From the NCBI GenBank assembly GCA_027577415.1, contig JANBQS010000855.1, forward strand, positions 1 to 11,194: a stretch of DNA of 11,194 bases, read 5' to 3'. The translations under genes were made by a program, and so were the position numbers. Shown here one piece after another: positions 1 to 8,575 of the stretch. Position 1 is the stretch's first letter, and every line of letters begins with the position of its first letter. The notes beneath the pieces are model-generated. The model saw only the letters and a program-made list of their open reading frames with translations, did not search any database and had not been told where the DNA came from. The DNA comes from Coemansia sp. RSA 922. Lineage: Eukaryota; Kickxellomycota; Kickxellomycetes; Kickxellales; Kickxellaceae.

Positions 1-399
1 TTGTCTGCGTTTGTGTTCTGCTTCCTTTTCATGAATATCCTCCGGATATCAACAGTTAATCAGTGTCGAATCAGGTGCCCATGAGGAAAGTGGCTTTAGC
101 TAAACCAGGCTACCCTCTGTATCTTCTTTTGAAAGGAGCTCAGACAACGCACAGACAACGAAACCATTAAAAAATGTCTGATCCCTCCTCGGCCCACCCT
201 AGTGCTTACTATAAACGAGAATGCCGCTATCATCTGTGGCTGAGAGACTACGAGCAATGAGAAAGCTGCTGCATCCCATGAGAAAAGCCACTTCCGCTTC
301 TTTTCAACTGAAACTGAAACTAAACCTATTGGGGAAACATGGCTTCAGGACAAAGTTGTCCTTTCGTTGGGGGCAAATACGCACTAACGGGGACGACTG

Positions 400-417
400 T
401 CTTTGTCTTTGTCTTTG
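400..417. repeat. (TCTTTG)3 microsatellite
   Basis: Three perfect tandem copies of the hexamer TCTTTG, followed by a T/C-rich stretch to about 440. It is a simple-sequence tract with no evident function. Confidence 0.8.
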
Positions 418-1114
418 CAAAGTTTTTTCTTTTCTTTTCTCGAGCTTGATTTGATTAATGGATCGGATTTACTTATGCACTAAAATGAATGTAGACAATG
501 TAAAATCGATGGACCAGGCCAAAAGATGCCCTGTATGCAGCAAGTCTGCTTTTATCACACTCAAAAACAGCAATTTGGGGAACTTGTGATGATTGTTCTA
601 TCATGCATCTCCCCCTTTCAGCTCACTTGCATTGGTGGTTGTCTTTTTTTAGGGGCCAGCCCCCTCACTTTGATATATTGGATTTCGGTCAGCCTTGCCA
701 AGTTGTATCTTTGTTTACATAGGCTCTGTTGGCTATTCAACAGAATAGCTTGCAAAGACAGGCGACATGGCCTTCCGTAGGATGCAATTGGTAAACTACA
801 TGCCAGTCACTCTCCAAAGAGTATATTTGTACCCAATAGCAACCATTTACTTGCAACGCAGCCATTTGCGACGCAACAAAAAAAGCTCTCTGAAAATACC
901 AATACTAGATGGAACACAATTGACAGACATCTTGGAGTGCCTTATTGCTAATGAGAACGGTATTGCTGATGTGTATCTACATGGCTTTAAACTATGTTGC
1001 TGTGTGTACCAACGACCATTATCGCTGCTATCGTCAACTTTGCGCAAAGTTATATGAGTATGCTTATTGGTGTAGCAACACTCTTGACCTGTGTACATGG
1101 TTTCCAGCCACTCG

Positions 1115-1136
1115 AAAAAAAAAAAAAAAAAAAAAA
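1115..1136. repeat. Run of 22 A
   Basis: An uninterrupted homopolymer of 22 A on the plus strand. It could be a slippage-grown tract, a nucleosome-excluding element or the fossil tail of a retroposed sequence. I found no convincing target-site duplication immediately flanking it, so retroposition is not supported. Confidence 0.85.
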
Positions 1137-1164
1137 CAGACTGGTAACACTTTCTGAAACACAA

Positions 1165-1815
1165 TTTACTCTCAACAATCCACTTGAAAATCTCTAGCAG
1201 TATGCACGATACTCGCTTGCATTTATAGTGTGGACAATCCAGCAATAAAGTAGTTTGTGTCTCTGACCTTACGCTTTTCTTTGGCGGATTGGTGACTACA
1301 CATATCCGTCAACACTATAAATCATCAGCCCTCCACACAAACTCCAAAATAGCCACCCCTGATCACATTCTCTATTTTTTTAGACAACCATAACCAATCG
1401 CAGTGCAGCACTCCGCCGACTATTAGATTCGTTTTTCCCGGCCATTATCAAATGTGGTTTTCCTTTGAACTAATTCCGTCAATGATGAGTGGTACATCCA
1501 GATTTTTGGCGCGCTCCCCTAGGGGTGTTGGCTTTGAGGGCCTCACGGCTTGCTTAGCTCCCCCGACCATTTGGAGTAGCTGATGATAGCTGGGAACAGT
1601 CGAGGCCCAAGCACCACACCAAATAGTGTTGCTCGACTTGTAACATATCTGAGCGGTGACTAGTTCCGTTAAACCAAACCAAACCAAACCAAGTTGATAT
1701 ATTGCCGTCGTATTGTGGCTACTAGGCGCGTTTATAAGACCCCTTAAATAGATGCGACTCTCAGCTGTCCGACTGGCTTGTTCTGACCGCAAAAAATACT
1801 CTTTACTCTCAACAA
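1165..1815. repeat. Perfect 14-bp direct repeat pair, 1165-1178 and 1802-1815
   Basis: TTTACTCTCAACAA occurs at 1165-1178 and again at 1802-1815, with 623 bp between the copies. A match this long is unlikely by chance in 2.4 kb, though pyrimidine-rich composition makes it less surprising. It could be a target-site duplication bounding an old insertion, since the segment just inside the right copy has a short A run. No transposon domain or terminal inverted repeat was recognised between the copies, so the interpretation is open. Confidence 0.5.
1671..1692. repeat. (AAACC)4 pentanucleotide tract
   Basis: Four perfect copies of AAACC followed by AA. It is too short and of the wrong motif for the common fungal telomere repeat TTAGGG. 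It is a simple-sequence tract. Confidence 0.75.
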
Positions 1816-1923
1816 CAGGAAGCGTGTTTCTGCTATTATAAAATAGGGGGTGGATACTGGATTGCGCTCTCACATACTCTTCAAATACCGTTTTCTCTCA
1901 CAACCTTGAGTGCATTTTATCCT

Positions 1924-1989
1924 ACAAAGAACACCTTGCCGTGTTTTAGCACGCGCACTCCGCCTTTCTCACAAAGAATAACTTGCCAT
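1924..1989. repeat. Imperfect 19-bp direct repeat, 1924-1942 and 1971-1989
   Basis: Two 19-bp copies match at 16 positions; both start ACAAAGAA and carry CTTGCC. They are 47 bp apart (start to start). They may be a small local duplication or a duplicated protein-binding site; nothing adjacent distinguishes these. Confidence 0.45.
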
Positions 1990-2050
1990 ATAAAACTGCT
2001 ATTTGCAATACAAAAAATGTAAAAAGTTGACAGTTTAGCTCAAAAAACAT

Positions 2051-2123
2051 GCCTTGTTAGCTCAGTTGGCTTAGAGCGTTCGGCTTTTAACCGAAATGTC
2101 ATGGAGGTTAAGCCATCTCTAGT
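2051..2123 (+). pseudogene. tRNA-Lys(UUU) relic with decayed 3' half
   Basis: The 5' portion folds as a tRNA. The D stem is GCTC (2060-2063) with GAGC (2074-2077). The anticodon stem is TTCGG (2079-2083) with CCGAA (2091-2095). The loop is CTTTTAA, giving anticodon TTT at 2086-2088, so lysine. The A-box core TAGCTCAGTTGG is present. From memory, this part closely resembles yeast tRNA-Lys(UUU), with two extra bases in the D loop. The 3' part fails: the T arm keeps only a 4-bp ATGG/CCAT stem around an 8-nt loop; the B box reads GGTTAAGCC, lacking the C of the normal GGTTC; and no 3' strand complements GCCTTGT, so the acceptor stem cannot form. It is most likely a pseudogene or the tRNA-derived head of a short repeat. 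A functional tRNA is unlikely. Confidence 0.7.
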
Positions 2124-2452
2124 TGTTGGTTTGTGTCGTTACATAATTTTGGCACATTATATAGATGTAATTAAGGCCAAACTCAAATTGTCCGACTGCT
2201 TATCAGAAATAAACATTGATCTCAGCAAATAAGCATAATACAAACGGGAGACTGGAAGGCGCTCACACTCATCAGACTACTTTCTGTTACAAAAGTAAGC
2301 CCTATCGCGGATACTAGCCTCCACAATAAAAGCCCCCTAGAGCTTTTTGCATGTGGTATCAATTGCACTCCGCAAATACTACTTTCTTAATATGGCCAAC
2401 AGTGCGATGAATTTATAAGTATTTTTTTATGGGCCTATACACAAAAAAAATT
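2124..2452. other. Intergenic, 3' flank of the MAP3K gene
   Basis: An AT-rich stretch with no open frame of note. It lies downstream of the minus-strand MAP3K stop, so it should contain that gene's 3' untranslated region and polyadenylation site. A-rich runs on the minus strand near 2425-2435 and TTATAAAT near 2410-2417 are compatible with a fungal poly(A) region, but no clean AATAAA is present close to the stop. Confidence 0.5.
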
Positions 2453-5400
2453 CTAGTTGTTTTCTTCGTCCGAAGGAAGCGGGTACAATGCCGGTGGTTC
2501 ACTTCTTTGCGTTCCTTCATCTTCAAGCTCAGAATAACGAGCCGCCATCGTAACGCCAGAGTCCGATTGTAACCCCACAGTAGTCAATGTAGACTGCAGG
2601 CCCCCATTGTTAAACCTCAACTGTGGATCGTTCGCCACAGATGCGGAACTTGGCGCCACCGTGTCACTATTATCTGCTAGTCCCTGCCTTGATAGGGTAT
2701 TATGAAGCTGTTGGCGATGCAACAAGAAGCGCATCTCCTGCTGCCGCCTCAACTGCTGCTCGCGCTCTCTCACAACGATATGGCTGGTAGTAGCCAATGT
2801 CTCTTTGACTTCTTCAACGTTGAGCATCTCCATTGGCGTGTACCCTTCGCCAAGCCAGCCAGACACACCAGCGACGTCAGCTCCCTCCAAAGGCATACTC
2901 AGCATAGCGGCAACGGCCTTGCGCGTGGTTTCCGACAAGTCCTGTATTTCGTCATTGGAAAGCTGCCCCGTAGACCCGCGTTGCTCGTCGCTACCGACAC
3001 CAAAGAGCTTGTTGGACCCGCTAGGACTCGTCGGCCCTGCGCTGCCTTTACGGCGACTACGGTCACTATCCACAACGTCAAATTGCGAGACACTGCCCGA
3101 AGCAACTGATTCTATAGGCGACTCCATTACTCCCACGGAATGGCGATGAGATCCCGATAGTAACGACGATGGAAGCGGGCCTAAAGGAGTTGACACAGAC
3201 CCTGCACCACTCGCCGAGCGAGCCGGACTGCCAGCAGCATTGCTACTAAGTACTTGGTAGATAAGCGAGGGGCTCGAGTAAATAGCTACCAAATCCTCGC
3301 CAGTCGAGCTCAGCATCTCTGGCGTCGCTAACGGAAATCCCACAGCACCTGAAGCATCCGCACCACCAATACTACTAAAAGTCGCATGTGTTCGGCCGGT
3401 GCGAATAGAAGACATAGTCGCGTCCTTGTTAAACGGCCAGGCAGCATGCATAGAGGTAGCTGAGCTGGGGCTTCCCGGAGTACGACCCACTGGCGGAGAC
3501 ATGGACTGACCCGCGACTATACTATTTTGCAAGAAACTCGCGCTAGGCAGTCCCCCCAAGCCTGCCTGGTTGCCTGGACTGCGATCGCTGGCACTCGACG
3601 CCATACCATCAATAGCGACCTTTTCGCGCTCCATCATAGACAGCATAGCCTCGCCACTCGGCCCGCCAGTAGCAGAAGTGATAAACCTTAGATCGCCCGG
3701 CGCATGTTTGCGATTGATGCTCGTTGCGCGAGACCGATTCGCCGGATTATTGCCGCCGCTAGCCGAGCCCACGGACCCAACAGAGCTGATCGAGTGCATG
3801 TGCCGGTGCTGCCGGTGCTGCTGATCGTGACGGCCAATAGACCGAGTAGCAAACGAGTCGCCAAGCTCGCTACCACCTTCCTCCTCGGTCGCTTGGTCGG
3901 ATGAAATAAAGTCCAGGTGCATCATATACTCGGCATTCTCCGCAGCGGCCAGTCTCCCAGCAGTCTGGCCGCGTGCTTCCAGGCGCTCCATATTGCGTAC
4001 AGTGCTAGTAACCCACCGGTCCTTCAGCAGCTCCTCGGCCTGCGGGCGGTCGGCAGGGTGGCGGGCAAAGCAGCGCTTGATAAACTGCATACCGTCGGGA
4101 CTGATATCCGCAGCATCAGGCAAGCGCGGATTGCCCTGAACAACCTGGTACATGATAGCCCACTCATTGTCCAAGTGCGCCCAGGGCGGCTTGCCCGTGA
4201 TCATCTCGACAATACAGCAGCCAAGCGACCAAATATCCTGCGCTCCTAGCTTTCCCGGTCGAGGTGCGCCTGGAGCCGATAGCTCGCCACCGATACCGCC
4301 CGTAGTACTTCCGCCCTGGATAACCTCGGGCGCCATATACATGGGCGTGCCAGTCAGCGAAACGCCATTATCTCCCCCCATGCGGGTCCGACGCGTAGCA
4401 GCCAGTGACTGGCGGTTCAGGACCTTGGCAGCGCCAAAATCGACCAATTTGATGTTCATCGAGTCGTCCAGCAGCGTGTTGTCGCACTTGATATCGCGAT
4501 GACAGATACCAGCGTCGTGGAGGTACTTGATGCCGCGCAGCATCTGTACGACAAAGACCTTGGCAGCGTCCTCGTCGATACGGCCCTGATCGCGGATGAC
4601 TTGGGCCAAACTCCCTCTCGAACATAGCTCCATAAACAAGTACACCTTCTCACGGTGCACTTCAATGCCATAGTACGTGACAATGTTGGGGTGCTGTAGC
4701 ATGGACATGACCTCCATCTCGCGCGCAATCTTGTGCCCCGGATGGTCGCGCCCAACATCACCGCCGCCAGCACGCACGCTATGGCCCAGTCCAGCTGGTG
4801 CGCGCTCGGGCGGGCGACTCGGGAACCGAATCTCCTTGACTGCCATCAGCGCACCCGTATCCAAGTTGTGGCCAATATACACGGAACCAAAGGCGCCTCC
4901 GCCAATATAGCGACCCATTTGCCAGCGAATGTTGATGTTGCTAGGCGACGCCACAAGCAACCGCAGCGTCAGATCTTCAGGACGTGCAGTGACCTCTACC
5001 ACGCGGCCAATACGTTTGCCGTCGTGCAAGTAGCGATCACGGTAATCGTCGACTTGCTGCGAATGCTGCACACGCTGCCTCTGCATTTGGTACGTACGGT
5101 AATTGGCGCCAATGCCGTCCAGCGACAACAGCGCGTTAGGATCATCGATGTACCTCAGCGTCTGGTCGCGCTCCTTTTGAATCTCATTATTCAAAGATAC
5201 TTCGTTGCGCGCGCCCAAAATGTCAAAGTGGCTGATCATCAGCGTCAAACAGCCCGCGACTTGCGATTTAAGCACCCGCCACTCGTCGGGAGGCAGCACC
5301 TTCACGGTGTTGTGCTTGCTGGCCCGCACCGTGTGCTCCAGCGCCGTTACGGCCCAGCTGAAGGTGCGCTTCTCGTTGGCCATACAATCCTCGGTGATAA

Positions 5401-8400
5401 ACCCACACCAACCCACACACATGTGCAGCAGCGCCAGACGCACGTAGCGCTCAGCCTTGAGATCCAACAGCCGCGTTGTGCGTGCTGCTGTGTTGGACAC
5501 AAACAAAAAGGACTCATACACTTGCTCCAGCAAGTCACAGCTCTCGCCACGGCATGTGGGGTCTAACAGCGACTGGTCCGTCTGGCGTCCTCTCGAGTCA
5601 CCGGCCTGTGGCGAGGGCGGCGCTGCTCCTCCATACCCATGGCCCTCGTGGGCCCGGCGCTCGTGAAAGTCCAAATGCAGCATACGCAGCATGTCCGGCA
5701 CTTGAGTCAGCGCGTCCATCATACGCATGATACCGTACTTGAGTAGCGACCACTCGCGCTGCACTAGCGGATTGTGTGCTCGGAGCAGCTCACGTACTCG
5801 TGCAGCCGCATGTGGCTTTTCCTTGCCACCAGCGACACCAATGCTGTCCTCGCGCATTGTGCCGGGGCTGTAGCCGGGCGTGTTGATTCGTCCAAGTCGC
5901 CTGTCGTACGGCTCGAGGCTGGGCCGCAATGCTGCATAGTCGCTCTTGGCCTCGTCAAAGTCATCCAGCTCATCGTCATCATCGCTCACCGCTCGAGGCC
6001 CGCGGCACATCACGCTAGCGTCGCTGTGTGCACGCTCCTCGCCATCATCTTCAACCACAGAAGATGGCGCATGCCGCAAGTCGCCGCTAGTGCTACTCGG
6101 GCGCGCTCGCTTGCCCTGGGCATCATCAGCGCTGTTGCTGTGGCGTGCCGAGCGAGACTTTACCCAGTCCTCAACAATCGCATCAGTAACTGCCGTCGCA
6201 GTCTCCCATCCCTGCAACTCTGTGGCAACGTTGATCCACTCCAGCCACTTGCGATGGACCTCCAGTCGATTGACACCTGGTGAGATCAAACGCATCTGTC
6301 CAGGACTCAGCTCCAGATCCTGGTACCGAATCGCTCCGCCCTGAGGCACCACTGAAGCCCCCGTCCAATTAAACTCGGCATCGGTACGGATCGCCAACAG
6401 ATAGCAGTCTCGATACTGCTCTTTGGCAAACACCTCGTCTATAACACACGAGGCAAGCAGCTCGCGAGCAATTTGAGGCTTTTGCTGCAGCGCCTGGCTA
6501 CCAATAATGTACACACCGCGAGACTCCCACTCACCCGACGTATACACCAGCACATGCTTGGAATCGACCAGCAACGCCAGTAGCGGGAACGGGTCATTAA
6601 ACTCGTAGTCAGTCGAATTGCCCACGGCGTTTTGGATCGTGCGCATCAGTCGCTGCCCGCGCAATATCGGCGATCGAATGGCTTGCAGTGCGCTGTTAAA
6701 CCACTTACCAAACTCGCGCGAATTCATCGAGTCGTACGAGGGTGGACCTTTGAGCATGCGCGCCAAAATTTGAGTCCACATTTGCACTAAGAACCGGGCT
6801 TGCTGACAATAACGCAATGCCAGCTCATGCTGCCCGCCCTCAATGTCCCTGACCACTTCGAGCAAAAAGGGCCACTGGTTCTCGAGAATCTCAAACGCCT
6901 TGACGCCGCCAACCTCGCTGCTAATATTGAGCTTGCGGTGAAGCAGCCGGAAATACGTCTGCAAGCACCTGCGCAGCGTCCGATCATACTCTGGATCAAG
7001 TTGCACGCCGGGGTTCCAGCCGTCAGTCGCCCCAGTAAGTGAGTTGAACGAGCGCTTGACGCGGCATGCCACCGAGAGTGAGTCTCGAATGTCGTCTAGT
7101 AGTTGGTCAACTTGAACCATCGCCGGGTTATTGAGGTTCTCGGCACTCTGCAGACGGATCAGCAAACAGGTCTGAAGCAAGCGAGGCGGGAATCGCAATA
7201 GCTCTTGCATATGCCCGTTAATGACTGGCAGTCCCATCTCGCCGAGCAACGACGTGTTTTCAATCAGATCGCGGCGAGCCGACTGCACGACCTTTTCGAG
7301 CTCTGTGAGGATCTTTTGCTCAAAGATCATCTTCATTCCGTTCTCCTTCAGCAGCCGCTCAACAAATGGCGTGTGCTGGTACCCCCTCGAACTCAAACTA
7401 CGCACAGAATGCATATTCTCTGTTGCAGTGCCTTGCTCGCTGCCACCACCACCCTTGGTAATACCAGCAGTAGTACTTGCATAAAGCCCCAGACTGTCGG
7501 TCGAGTAGAGGCTGAGCTCGCGACTACCAGTCCACCGCTGAATCATCGAATGCAAAAGCCCGAGTCTAACTGAAATGTTGGTCCACGAGATAATAGCCGC
7601 CAACTTTTCCTGAAAGGGCTTTGACGCGTAAATAGGCTTGGCCTCAGACAGCGCGCGCAAAGTAGGATAAAGGCCCTCGACATAGTCGACTCTACGCAAC
7701 AGCTTTTGCAGTTGAATCAAGCATTGCGTGCTAAACTCTGCCCTCAATGCGTCGCCATCACCACCGCCGCCCGTTGCAGGCGACACCAAGGCAGCCGCAC
7801 TAACAACTACTCGCTCAGCGCTAAAGTCCATCACCGCTCGTAAAGTAGTATCGGTATGCAATGCGCGCAACGACTCCAACGTCTGCTTCTCCTGCTGCAG
7901 CGTACGACCACGAATGACGGCGCGACACTCTAGCCAGAGCTCAGTATGGATATTCTTAAACTGCTGACTAAAGTCCCGACTCTGCAAGAGGTCACTCAAG
8001 TGCTCGGCATACTCGTTGTCGGTCAAGTTGAAAAGGGGATTGTCGGCCTGTGAGTTGAGCCGCTTTTTCTCGCTATCCACTACTTGGCCAGTCAACGCAG
8101 CCGTCAGCATTTGTTGCCACTCGGCGCGCTCATGGTACTCGTCGCCGTTAAGCGTTAATAGAGGCTCTGTCCTGTCGGCTCTGTCAGCTGCGCCGCTGCT
8201 GCTGCTATGCGAGTCGCCTGTTGACGCCATGAACTGGCGGACGTTGGGTTTGTCCATTAGTAGTTGGCTGCCAATCCCATCCTCTACAATAAGCGTTGGA
8301 AGGACGCTAGCAGCCACTCCTGAAAGTTGCGTTCGATGAACACTGTGGTGCCGCGCAGCGCCTCGAGTGCCAATGCCCTCACGTCGACCGACGGTATTAC

Positions 8401-8575
8401 TTGCCGCAGCGGCGCTAGTGTCGCTGTTGTTGCCTCCAAGTTCGCTGCTCACCATTTCGTCTAGCGACACGCTGTTGCGCAGGCGCCCAGGCATGTTGGA
8501 GAGGCCGCCAACGACAGAAACTGTATCGGATATTGGCAACAAATTGTCACCACCCGCCTCGGAGGAGGCGTCCAT
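2453..8575 (-). CDS. SSK2: HOG/stress-pathway MAP kinase kinase kinase (Ssk2/Ssk22/Wis4/Win1 family)
   Basis: A serine/threonine kinase expected to phosphorylate the Pbs2/Wis1-type MAP2K that activates the Hog1/Sty1 MAPK in osmotic and oxidative stress. The start is the ATG at 8573-8575; the frame is open further upstream but only from a TTG, inside the neighbouring gene. The product is 2040 residues with no intron. Residues 1-170 are Ser/Gly-rich and look disordered. About 175-800 form a helical region ending in the family-typical segment before WLEWIN. An acidic linker follows (about 800-890, with SDDDDELDDFDE), then a second helical block (about 920-1200). The kinase domain spans about 1215-1522: glycine loop GGGAFGSV, K1247 in MAVKEI, alpha-C E1286, HRD with D1361, DFG with D1379, APE at 1415-1417. 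The stretch LDNEWAIMYQV is diagnostic for Ssk2/MEKK4-type kinases. In yeast relatives the N-terminal half binds the response regulator Ssk1; conservation here is inferred. Oddities are a C-terminal tail of about 520 residues and two loop insertions in the kinase domain. Confidence 0.93.
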   Translation of the reverse strand: MDASSEAGGDNLLPISDTVSVVGGLSNMPGRLRNSVSLDEMVSSELGGNNSDTSAAAASNTVGRREGIGTRGAARHHSVHRTQLSGVAASVLPTLIVEDGIGSQLLMDKPNVRQFMASTGDSHSSSSGAADRADRTEPLLTLNGDEYHERAEWQQMLTAALTGQVVDSEKKRLNSQADNPLFNLTDNEYAEHLSDLLQSRDFSQQFKNIHTELWLECRAVIRGRTLQQEKQTLESLRALHTDTTLRAVMDFSAERVVVSAAALVSPATGGGGDGDALRAEFSTQCLIQLQKLLRRVDYVEGLYPTLRALSEAKPIYASKPFQEKLAAIISWTNISVRLGLLHSMIQRWTGSRELSLYSTDSLGLYASTTAGITKGGGGSEQGTATENMHSVRSLSSRGYQHTPFVERLLKENGMKMIFEQKILTELEKVVQSARRDLIENTSLLGEMGLPVINGHMQELLRFPPRLLQTCLLIRLQSAENLNNPAMVQVDQLLDDIRDSLSVACRVKRSFNSLTGATDGWNPGVQLDPEYDRTLRRCLQTYFRLLHRKLNISSEVGGVKAFEILENQWPFLLEVVRDIEGGQHELALRYCQQARFLVQMWTQILARMLKGPPSYDSMNSREFGKWFNSALQAIRSPILRGQRLMRTIQNAVGNSTDYEFNDPFPLLALLVDSKHVLVYTSGEWESRGVYIIGSQALQQKPQIARELLASCVIDEVFAKEQYRDCYLLAIRTDAEFNWTGASVVPQGGAIRYQDLELSPGQMRLISPGVNRLEVHRKWLEWINVATELQGWETATAVTDAIVEDWVKSRSARHSNSADDAQGKRARPSSTSGDLRHAPSSVVEDDGEERAHSDASVMCRGPRAVSDDDDELDDFDEAKSDYAALRPSLEPYDRRLGRINTPGYSPGTMREDSIGVAGGKEKPHAAARVRELLRAHNPLVQREWSLLKYGIMRMMDALTQVPDMLRMLHLDFHERRAHEGHGYGGAAPPSPQAGDSRGRQTDQSLLDPTCRGESCDLLEQVYESFLFVSNTAARTTRLLDLKAERYVRLALLHMCVGWCGFITEDCMANEKRTFSWAVTALEHTVRASKHNTVKVLPPDEWRVLKSQVAGCLTLMISHFDILGARNEVSLNNEIQKERDQTLRYIDDPNALLSLDGIGANYRTYQMQRQRVQHSQQVDDYRDRYLHDGKRIGRVVEVTARPEDLTLRLLVASPSNINIRWQMGRYIGGGAFGSVYIGHNLDTGALMAVKEIRFPSRPPERAPAGLGHSVRAGGGDVGRDHPGHKIAREMEVMSMLQHPNIVTYYGIEVHREKVYLFMELCSRGSLAQVIRDQGRIDEDAAKVFVVQMLRGIKYLHDAGICHRDIKCDNTLLDDSMNIKLVDFGAAKVLNRQSLAATRRTRMGGDNGVSLTGTPMYMAPEVIQGGSTTGGIGGELSAPGAPRPGKLGAQDIWSLGCCIVEMITGKPPWAHLDNEWAIMYQVVQGNPRLPDAADISPDGMQFIKRCFARHPADRPQAEELLKDRWVTSTVRNMERLEARGQTAGRLAAAENAEYMMHLDFISSDQATEEEGGSELGDSFATRSIGRHDQQHRQHRHMHSISSVGSVGSASGGNNPANRSRATSINRKHAPGDLRFITSATGGPSGEAMLSMMEREKVAIDGMASSASDRSPGNQAGLGGLPSASFLQNSIVAGQSMSPPVGRTPGSPSSATSMHAAWPFNKDATMSSIRTGRTHATFSSIGGADASGAVGFPLATPEMLSSTGEDLVAIYSSPSLIYQVLSSNAAGSPARSASGAGSVSTPLGPLPSSLLSGSHRHSVGVMESPIESVASGSVSQFDVVDSDRSRRKGSAGPTSPSGSNKLFGVGSDEQRGSTGQLSNDEIQDLSETTRKAVAAMLSMPLEGADVAGVSGWLGEGYTPMEMLNVEEVKETLATTSHIVVREREQQLRRQQEMRFLLHRQQLHNTLSRQGLADNSDTVAPSSASVANDPQLRFNNGGLQSTLTTVGLQSDSGVTMAARYSELEDEGTQRSEPPALYPLPSDEENN

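Larger units (their letters stand above)
1..2050. other. Gene-free, AT-rich intergenic region
   Basis: I see no protein gene here. Open frames are short, none shows a domain I recognise, and the longest (minus strand, 1448-1873) has no family signature. Composition is visibly AT-richer than the genes from 2453 onward. The stretch contains a (TCTTTG)3 microsatellite, a run of 22 A, an (AAACC)4 tract and a few short direct repeats, listed separately. A small ATG frame at 174-260 has an A-rich start context and a hydrophilic product, but it is only 28 codons long. The region may be ordinary intergenic DNA or old transposon debris; I cannot tell which. Confidence 0.6.

Noticed and set aside
1..90. 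Plus-strand frame open from the window edge to a TGA at 88-90
   Set aside because: It has 29 codons of hydrophobic, non-distinctive sequence. There is no evidence that it is the end of an upstream gene.
847..1245. 132-codon minus-strand open frame
   Set aside because: Its length depends on reading through the A22 tract as poly-Phe, and nothing in the product is recognisable.
1520..1570. Minus-strand AGCTAAGCAA resembling the internal box A of 5S rRNA genes (AGTTAAGCAA)
   Set aside because: The match is limited to about ten bases. The expected downstream box C is absent and the flanks do not fold like 5S rRNA.
1448..1873. 141-codon minus-strand open frame
   Set aside because: There is no domain, the composition is not coding-like, and it crosses the AAACC repeat. 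It is probably a chance open frame.
4733..5566. 277-codon plus-strand open frame opposite the MAP3K kinase gene
   Set aside because: It lies entirely antisense to well-supported coding sequence, has no recognisable domain, and is expected from the GC-rich codon pattern of the real gene. Other plus-strand frames between 2700 and 8580 are rejected for the same reason.
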